A stretch of DNA of 10,279 nt from Bacteroidaceae bacterium (GTDB lineage: Bacteria > Bacteroidota > Bacteroidia > Bacteroidales > Bacteroidaceae). The stretch spans positions 1 through 10,279 of the forward strand of contig JAFZKR010000008.1 of NCBI GenBank assembly GCA_017551845.1, read 5' to 3'. The notes beneath the pieces are model-generated. The model had not been told where the DNA came from. It did not search any database and worked only from the letters and a program-made list of their open reading frames with translations. The position numbers and the translations under genes are program-made. This document shows, in pieces, positions 4,853 to 10,279 of this stretch (positions within the stretch are counted from its first letter, which is position 1; every line of letters begins with the position of its first letter).

Positions 4853-7339
4853 ATGAGAAAATCACTCATTTTGGTTTTGCTCATGTTTGCCTCATCGGTA
4901 TCTTCATGGGCACAGATGACAGAAGACAGAATCATTCAATATGTTCTTGAGCAGCAGGAAAAAGGCATGTCTCAAGAACAGATTGTATATAATCTGAGCC
5001 GCAGAGGAGTTTCTTTAAGTCAACTCCAGAGTATGCGTGACAAGTATGAGAAGCAGAAGGCTACCGGAGTGCTCGGGAATACTGTTTCCACTGGTAACAG
5101 TTCAAATCAGCAAAGGACGAGGAACAGCGATCAGACTCTCAATTTCGTACAGGATAACAGCGGAATGAACAGAGGAACTGATGCAGAGATGCTTCAGCGG
5201 ATGTATGACGAGTCAATGTTCCTGTTCACAGATTCCTTGGAGCTACTCAGGCAGCAACTGTTCCCGTATCGCAAGGAGATATGGGGCCACAGCGTGTTCA
5301 GTAACAAGAATCTTTCTTTCGAGCCGAGCATGAACCTTCCCACTCCGCAGAACTATCGTCTGGGACCGGGCGACGAAGTAATCATTGATGTGTGGGGTGC
5401 ATCCCAGAATACCATACGTGAGATTATTTCACCTGACGGTAACATAATTGTAGAAGGTATAGGACCGGTCTATCTGAACGGACTTACTATCCAGGCTGCC
5501 GACAGATATATAAAGAAGGAGTTGAGTCAGATATATTCCGGACTGGACAAGGATAATGCAAGTTCCAACATCAAGCTCTCATTAGGTCAGGCACGTTCCA
5601 TACAGGTTAATGTCCTTGGTGAAGTTGAAAATCCGGGAACCTATGTGATGTCATCTTTTGCCACCCTTTTCAATGCATTGTACATGGCGGGAGGTGTTAC
5701 GGAAATCGGTTCTCTGCGTGATGTCAAGCTCTATCGTAACAACAAGGAAATAGCCAAGGTAGACCTTTACGACTATCTGCTTAACGGAGTTCTCAAGGAT
5801 GATATAAGACTGGATGACAATGATGTAGTGATGGTGTCCTCTCATTCCATGCTTGTAAACATAAGCGGTCGTGTCAGGCGTCCTATGTTCTACGAGATGA
5901 AAAGCGGAGAGACCGTCTCTACGCTGCTCGAATATGCCGGCGGACTTGAATCCGATGCTTATAAGAAGGACATACGTCTTATCCGTATGGGTGATGTCCA
6001 GCGTGAGATATTCACGCTGACAAAAGATCAGCAGGATGGTTTCCTGCTTGCCGACGGCGATTCCCTCTATGTGGACTCAATTCAGGTGACATTCTCCAAT
6101 ATGGTAGAGGTGAGGGGTGCTGTTTTCCGTCCCGGACAGTTCCAGATAGGTTCCGGTATCTCCACGGTACTTGAGTTGATTGATGCTGCAGGAGGATTGC
6201 GCGAGGAGGCATTTCCCACGAGAGCTCTGTTGAGTCGTACCAATCCGGACAAGACATTGGATAATCTGTCGATAGACCTCAAAGGGTTGACCAACGGCGG
6301 AGTGGCCGACATCCCTCTCAGAAATAATGATATCCTGTTCATTCCGAGTCTGTTTGACATAGGTGAAATAAAAACTGTGAGCATATACGGTGAAATCCTG
6401 TTCCCTGGAGAGTACCGGTATGCTGATAATACAGCCATAGAGGATCTTATACTCCAAGCCGGTGGCTTGAAGGAGACAGCTTCGGTGTCAAAGGTGGATG
6501 TGGTGCGTCGCAAAAGCGACAAGAACGCTGTAGAGAAGAGTGATGAGTTATCGGAAACTTTCTCTTTCAGCATAGATGAGAACCTGTCAGTCATTGACAA
6601 CGATTTCAAGCTCCTGCCTTACGACGAGGTCTATGTACGTCGGAGTCCGGGATATGCTCTGAATAGGCGAGTCATGGTTGAGGGCGAAGTGGTGTTCCCC
6701 GGCTTCTATTCACTCTCAACGAATAATGAACGGCTTAGTGACATAGTAGCACGTGCCGGTATGTTTAGCAATCAGGCTTATCCGGCAGGTGCCCGTCTTG
6801 AGCGCAGGATGACCGACGAGGAGCGGGTCAGGATGCGTAAGACCGTGGAGACTTTGTCGGCTAATGATTCAGTTGCTTTGGCAAAAACACTTGAGAAGCT
6901 GATGGAATCAACCACTTTCGATGTTGGAATAAATCTGCAGGATGCTGTGGATAAACCTGGTGGAGAGGCTGATATCGTCCTGCGTGACGGTGACCGTATT
7001 ATCATTCCGCCTTTCACCAACACTGTCAAGATAAACGGAGAGGTGATGTTTTCCAACACTACTCCTTATATCAAAGGCAAGAGCCTTTCGTATTATATCG
7101 ACAAGGCTGGTGGATTCACTCAGAAAGCAATGAAGAACAAATGCTATGTAGTCTATATGAACGGTTCCGTGTCAAGGGGGCGTAAGTCATCTTCGAAACT
7201 CATCCAGCCTGGTTGTGAGATAATTGTTCCATCCAAACAGAAACGTGAGGGAATGACCACTACCGAAATACTTAGTCTGAGTTCAACTTCGGCCTCGCTT
7301 GCTACGGTGGTACTGGCACTCATCAACCTTTTGAAATAA
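4853..7339 (+). CDS. Large Wza-like polysaccharide export protein with about six SLBB repeats
   Basis: The product is probably the periplasm-spanning and outer-membrane exit channel for the polymer made by this operon. A signal peptide covers residues 1-20 (SWA before Gln21, no lipobox Cys, unlike lipoprotein Wza). A helical segment (24-68) and a polar Asn/Ser linker (74-108) follow. The polysaccharide-export domain begins at NYRLGPGDEVIIDVWG (167-182) and runs to about 245. Six SLBB-type units follow, each with a G-x-V-x-x-P-G-like strand and most with an AGG helix: about 253-328, 334-408, 418-498, 509-595, 607-717 and 725-793. The fifth is enlarged by a charged helical insert near 647-690. 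A C-terminal hydrophobic or amphipathic segment (805-827) could be the outer-membrane helix, as in Wza. At 828 residues it is about twice classical Wza length, but large versions are known in Bacteroidota. Wzz follows after 9 bp. Confidence 0.9.
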   Translation: MRKSLILVLLMFASSVSSWAQMTEDRIIQYVLEQQEKGMSQEQIVYNLSRRGVSLSQLQSMRDKYEKQKATGVLGNTVSTGNSSNQQRTRNSDQTLNFVQDNSGMNRGTDAEMLQRMYDESMFLFTDSLELLRQQLFPYRKEIWGHSVFSNKNLSFEPSMNLPTPQNYRLGPGDEVIIDVWGASQNTIREIISPDGNIIVEGIGPVYLNGLTIQAADRYIKKELSQIYSGLDKDNASSNIKLSLGQARSIQVNVLGEVENPGTYVMSSFATLFNALYMAGGVTEIGSLRDVKLYRNNKEIAKVDLYDYLLNGVLKDDIRLDDNDVVMVSSHSMLVNISGRVRRPMFYEMKSGETVSTLLEYAGGLESDAYKKDIRLIRMGDVQREIFTLTKDQQDGFLLADGDSLYVDSIQVTFSNMVEVRGAVFRPGQFQIGSGISTVLELIDAAGGLREEAFPTRALLSRTNPDKTLDNLSIDLKGLTNGGVADIPLRNNDILFIPSLFDIGEIKTVSIYGEILFPGEYRYADNTAIEDLILQAGGLKETASVSKVDVVRRKSDKNAVEKSDELSETFSFSIDENLSVIDNDFKLLPYDEVYVRRSPGYALNRRVMVEGEVVFPGFYSLSTNNERLSDIVARAGMFSNQAYPAGARLERRMTDEERVRMRKTVETLSANDSVALAKTLEKLMESTTFDVGINLQDAVDKPGGEADIVLRDGDRIIIPPFTNTVKINGEVMFSNTTPYIKGKSLSYYIDKAGGFTQKAMKNKCYVVYMNGSVSRGRKSSSKLIQPGCEIIVPSKQKREGMTTTEILSLSSTSASLATVVLALINLLK

Positions 7340-7348
7340 TTAACCGAC

Positions 7349-8413
7349 ATGGCTGAAGAAAAAAAATTCCGCGATATAGATTTCACATCCCTTTTAGTGA
7401 TGCTTTGGGATCATAGAAAGAGGCTGATAGCCAACTGTATCTATGGAGGTATTGTGGCTATAATAGTGGCTTACAGCATTCCCAAGGAATATACATCGAC
7501 AGTGGTGCTTGCACCGGAACTGTCAGGTTCTTCAGGCCTATCGGGCGGACTTGGCAGTCTCGCATCTCTGGCAGGTGTGGATATCAACCTTTCCGGCGAG
7601 GATGCGCTTTATCCTGAACTGTATCCGCAGATTGTAAGTTCAACGCCTTTCCTGAGTGAACTTATGTCTATGAGAGTATCAGGTACATATCGTAAGGAGC
7701 CCGTAAATCTTCTGTTATACGACTATTTGCGCAACTGCCAGCGTGTACCATGGTGGTCCTATATATTGGGTACTCCCGGACGTGTTAAGGCAAGGCTTCA
7801 GAGTAATCCGGCGGATACTATTGTTCCTTCTCCAGGCATTGACAGCCGGAAACTTACCCGCCGACAGCAGCTTGCAATGAAATCCTTGGACAAAAAGATC
7901 AGTGTGAATGTGGACAAGGGCACCAACGTGATTACTCTGAATGTCACTATGCAGGATCCTGAAATAGCTGCTCAGGTGGTACAGGCTGTATCGGATAATC
8001 TCCAGAAGTATATTGTAGATTACCGTTCAGCCAAGGCACGCAAGGACCTTGAATATATCGGTGAACTTTTTAATGATGCAAAGCAGAAGTATTATAATGC
8101 TCAGCAGGAATATGCAAAATACACGGACCAGCATCAGGGATTGGTCAAAATGCAGTATCAGGTTGAGCAGGAGAGACTTTCCAATGAGATGAATCTCGCA
8201 TACGATGTTTATAATCAGCTTGCCTCACAATATGAGATGGCTAAGGCCAAGGTTCAGGAGAAGACTCCGGTATGCGTGCTTATGCAACCGCCTGTAGTAC
8301 CGTTCAAGGCATCACATCCCAAGAAGATGATGATGGGCTTGCTCTATGTGTTTTTGGCGTTCTTCGGAACCGCAGCCTGGCTGATGGTCAAGGAAGGTGT
8401 TCTGAAAGGATAA
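7349..8413 (+). CDS. Wzz-like chain-length determinant / polysaccharide co-polymerase, no kinase domain
   Basis: This inner-membrane protein sets polymer chain length and probably contacts both Wzy and the SLBB exporter. The 354-residue topology is classic: a short cytosolic N-terminus, TM1 at about 26-44, a large periplasmic region, and TM2 at about 328-347. After TM1 come the family features KEYTSTVVLAPE (46-57), a Gly/Ser/Leu stretch (59-76) and ALYPELYPQIV (86-96). A long helical, probably coiled-coil part runs from about 225 to 305. The Pro-rich PPVVPFKASHPKK (314-326) before TM2 is the usual Wzz signature. The chain ends just after TM2, with no Walker motif or Tyr-rich tail, so the BY-kinase part found in Wzc proteins is absent and no separate kinase gene is in view. 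Gaps of 9 bp upstream and 6 bp downstream support co-transcription. Confidence 0.9.
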   Translation: MAEEKKFRDIDFTSLLVMLWDHRKRLIANCIYGGIVAIIVAYSIPKEYTSTVVLAPELSGSSGLSGGLGSLASLAGVDINLSGEDALYPELYPQIVSSTPFLSELMSMRVSGTYRKEPVNLLLYDYLRNCQRVPWWSYILGTPGRVKARLQSNPADTIVPSPGIDSRKLTRRQQLAMKSLDKKISVNVDKGTNVITLNVTMQDPEIAAQVVQAVSDNLQKYIVDYRSAKARKDLEYIGELFNDAKQKYYNAQQEYAKYTDQHQGLVKMQYQVEQERLSNEMNLAYDVYNQLASQYEMAKAKVQEKTPVCVLMQPPVVPFKASHPKKMMMGLLYVFLAFFGTAAWLMVKEGVLKG

Positions 8414-8419
8414 TATGCG

Positions 8420-9664
8420 ATGGGTTTCCTGATAGTCCTGACTCTGATTGTTGAGGCAAGTGTTCTGATTTTTCTGGAACACAAGGCTTGGAAAACCCTT
8501 TTCACACCGCTTTCATTCCTGATGTTGCCATATATTGCCGTATTATTCATATCCATTGCAATGGCCGGCAATGCGGGATTCGTGGATTTTTACTATCCTA
8601 GCATTTTAATCTGGAATGTGGGGCTGTTGTGTTTTGCGGCTCCTGATTTCATTTTTGCAGGACAAGCACGCAGGTGTTTCTCTTCATACGAAACGGGCAC
8701 CGAAATAACGGAAGGACCGATTCCCAGAATCTTTATTATTATCGGAATGGTCCTGATACTTATGTTTTCGTACAGACTTTTATCAACCGTCAGGAGCTCG
8801 CATTATCTTATAGGTTCTGACGAATTTGCCGAGGAGTTTGCCGGTTTCGGTTTCTGGGGTCACCTGAAACGCTTTTGCAGTGTAATGTTGATGCTGTATA
8901 TATACTATCTTGACCGGAATCACAGATGGTTATGGCTATTCATCATTGCTCTGTTTGTGGTAAATGTAATCAACATGGTGAAAGGCACCATGATCATACC
9001 TTGCGTGACCGGTGTCATGCTGCGTCTTGCAGCGGGAAAGATGAAAATCACGGCCAGGTTTCTAAGTATATTGTTGCTTAGTGCTGTGGGTGTTTTCTTT
9101 ATTACGTTCCTTCTGGCAATAGTAGTGGTGAACAAGATGGAGGTTAATGACAAAATCATACTGTGGATTTTCCAGCGTTTTGTCCACTATTTTTCCAGCG
9201 GAACTTTGGGACTTAGCATGGACATGCAGTTGGGATTCCCTGACCGTGGTTCATTTGAGGTAATATGGACTCCATTCATCAATATCATAAATCAGATTAA
9301 TGGTAGCGGAGAGATACTCTCACCGGTCAATCCTACATTTCATTTCACTGGCATCAGTCTGACCAATGTCCGGACTGTTTTCGGCACACTTTATATTTAT
9401 ACCAACCATCTGCAGTTCTGTCTTTATTCCTTCGGGTTGGGTTTTTTCAGCTATTTTCTTAAAATGATGACATTGAGATACAGGAACATATATCTCAACA
9501 CTGTCTTCTACTATTTCTGTGCTTTGCTGGCCATGGGATGGTTTGAATTCTATTTTTTCCACCTTGACATCATCGAGATACCTGTAATGATATTTTTGCT
9601 CTATCTTACAGATCGTGTTCTGGTTGACAAGAGTTTCACAGTAGCACAACGGATTGAAGTATGA
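8420..9664 (+). CDS. Multi-pass membrane protein, probable Wzy-type O-antigen/exopolysaccharide polymerase
   Basis: The 414-residue protein is highly hydrophobic, with roughly ten membrane segments (for example about 2-19, 27-48, 59-80, 103-121, 150-164, 169-187, 211-238, 330-347, 357-380 and 385-398). It has a long mostly soluble stretch at about 239-328. This matches the architecture of Wzy, which joins undecaprenyl-linked repeat units at the periplasmic face. MVKGTMIIP (186-194), the position where Wzy proteins often carry a short conserved motif, and NVRTVFGTLYIY (316-327), resembling the NxxT...Y motif of oligosaccharide repeat-unit polymerases, add weak support. Wzy sequences diverge strongly, so the call leans on topology and on its place right after Wzz. 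The flippase Wzx is unlikely, since that family usually has 12-14 evenly spaced segments and no large loop. The stop overlaps the next start by 4 bp (ATGA). Confidence 0.75.
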   Translation: MGFLIVLTLIVEASVLIFLEHKAWKTLFTPLSFLMLPYIAVLFISIAMAGNAGFVDFYYPSILIWNVGLLCFAAPDFIFAGQARRCFSSYETGTEITEGPIPRIFIIIGMVLILMFSYRLLSTVRSSHYLIGSDEFAEEFAGFGFWGHLKRFCSVMLMLYIYYLDRNHRWLWLFIIALFVVNVINMVKGTMIIPCVTGVMLRLAAGKMKITARFLSILLLSAVGVFFITFLLAIVVVNKMEVNDKIILWIFQRFVHYFSSGTLGLSMDMQLGFPDRGSFEVIWTPFINIINQINGSGEILSPVNPTFHFTGISLTNVRTVFGTLYIYTNHLQFCLYSFGLGFFSYFLKMMTLRYRNIYLNTVFYYFCALLAMGWFEFYFFHLDIIEIPVMIFLLYLTDRVLVDKSFTVAQRIEV

Positions 9665-10279
9665 CGGCAATTATCCTGATAAACTGGAATGGTGCTGATG
9701 ACACCATTGATTGTCTTGAGTCCTTGGATAAGGCACATGGCAGTTTTATGGTGGTTGTCGCTGACAATGGCTCTACGGATAACAGTCTTGAAAGGATAAA
9801 ACAAGTCATTCCGGAGTTGTCAATTAAGGTTGAACTGTTGCCACTTGGTCGTAACTGGGGATTTGCCGCAGGCAATAACAAGGCCATAGAGTATGCCGGA
9901 AGATTCAATCCGGACTCGTATTTGCTTCTGAATAATGATACGGTTGTTGAACAGGATTTCCTTGTCAAGCTTAATGAGTACAGGGAACAATGTCCTGATA
10001 TCAGGATTCTTGGCCCGATGGTGTGCTATTGGTCAGATCGGAACAGAATATGGTCATGTGGCGCACATCTGTCATTCGGTACACGCAAACCATTTTATAA
10101 GAATTCTTCTACTGATGTATTGGAATCACGAAAACCGATAAAGGTATCTTTTATTTCCGGTTGTGCTTTATTTGTCGATTCATCGCTTGTTGAAACAGGT
10201 TGCAAGTTGCTTACCGAGCGGTTCTTTTTCGGTGAGGAGGATTTTGAATTCGCACACAGGATGAGACGTAGGGGAGAAA
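9661..10279 (+). CDS. Family 2 glycosyltransferase, 3' end beyond the window
   Basis: The frame stays open from ATG at 9661 to the right edge, giving 206 residues of an incomplete protein. It has the GT-A fold of GT2 inverting enzymes of the WbbL/rhamnosyltransferase-like kind. Visible features are IILINWNG (4-11), VVADNGSTDNS (32-42) for nucleotide binding, GRNWGFAAGNN (63-73), LLLNNDT (88-94) at the metal-binding DxD position, VSFISGCALFV (162-172), and FFFGEEDFEFAHR (188-200), which contains the likely catalytic acidic residues. It should add a sugar to the lipid-linked repeat unit at the cytosolic face. Its start overlaps the polymerase stop by ATGA, suggesting translational coupling. Family members are usually near 300 residues, so about a third is missing. 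The donor sugar is not predictable from this part. Confidence 0.92.
   Translation, partial: MTAIILINWNGADDTIDCLESLDKAHGSFMVVVADNGSTDNSLERIKQVIPELSIKVELLPLGRNWGFAAGNNKAIEYAGRFNPDSYLLLNNDTVVEQDFLVKLNEYREQCPDIRILGPMVCYWSDRNRIWSCGAHLSFGTRKPFYKNSSTDVLESRKPIKVSFISGCALFVDSSLVETGCKLLTERFFFGEEDFEFAHRMRRRGE

Noticed and set aside
6082..6609. Long open frame of 175 codons on the minus strand inside the SLBB exporter gene
   Set aside because: It is fully antisense to a well-supported gene, has low-complexity Ser/Arg-rich content and no recognisable motif, and is one of several such shadows in this gene.
8420..9664. Wzx flippase identity for the multi-pass protein
   Set aside because: There are roughly ten membrane segments plus a large soluble loop in the C-terminal half, and it sits directly after Wzz. 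This favours Wzy; flippases usually have 12-14 evenly spaced segments.
9636..9968. Minus-strand open frame of 110 codons at the polymerase/glycosyltransferase junction
   Set aside because: The plus strand here encodes clear GT2 motifs (DNGSTDNS, NWGFAAGNN, LLNNDT), so the antisense frame is incidental.
9935..10141. Plus-strand 68-codon open frame inside the glycosyltransferase
   Set aside because: It is out of frame with the GT2 coding sequence, which continues uninterrupted to the right edge with conserved motifs on both sides.

Overview
This looks like chromosomal DNA of a Bacteroidales bacterium (Prevotella/Bacteroides-like; genus not resolved). The evidence is indirect but consistent. 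Start codons lack strong Shine-Dalgarno sequences. Intergenic DNA carries TAnnTTTG boxes of the Bacteroidota -7 type. Protein styles are typical of the group: a large multi-SLBB export protein, a kinase-less Wzz, a small PglC-type sugar transferase, and a secreted GH5 ending in a GIVIRNGRKYFVR-like tail.

Layout. (1) 1-74: a short non-coding lead-in with a C4/G4 palindrome. (2) 75-1403, plus strand: a secreted GH5 endoglucanase-type glycosidase. (3) 1396-3069, minus strand: a cytoplasmic GH13 alpha-amylase-family enzyme. It meets the GH5 gene tail-to-tail with an 8-bp overlap. (4) 3134-3997, minus strand: fabD, malonyl-CoA:ACP transacylase of fatty-acid synthesis, separated from the GH13 gene by a hairpin that fits a minus-strand terminator or attenuator. 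(5) 3998-4175: a 178-bp divergent intergenic region with two candidate promoters facing each other inside a 15-bp inverted repeat. (6) 4176 to the right edge, plus strand: the start of an exopolysaccharide/capsule operon in tight array. Its genes are a PglC-type initiating phosphoglycosyl transferase, an 828-residue Wza-like SLBB exporter, a Wzz-like chain-length regulator, a Wzy-like polymerase, and a family 2 glycosyltransferase cut by the window edge.

How the genes work together. The five right-hand genes form a coherent Wzx/Wzy-type pathway. The initiating transferase loads the first sugar phosphate on undecaprenyl phosphate, glycosyltransferases extend it, Wzy polymerises the flipped repeat units, Wzz sets chain length, and the SLBB protein carries the polymer across the outer membrane. 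No flippase, tyrosine kinase or nucleotide-sugar gene is visible, so the locus probably continues past 10279. The left half is a glucan-degradation pair plus a housekeeping lipid gene, and nothing in the sequence shows a functional tie to the polysaccharide operon.

No RNA gene, insertion sequence, CRISPR array or attachment site was recognised, and no gene-free stretch exceeds 300 bases. I see no clearly new biological system. The points most worth a second look are the face-to-face promoter repeat, the strand-specific hairpin between fabD and the GH13 gene, and the unusual build of the SLBB exporter.
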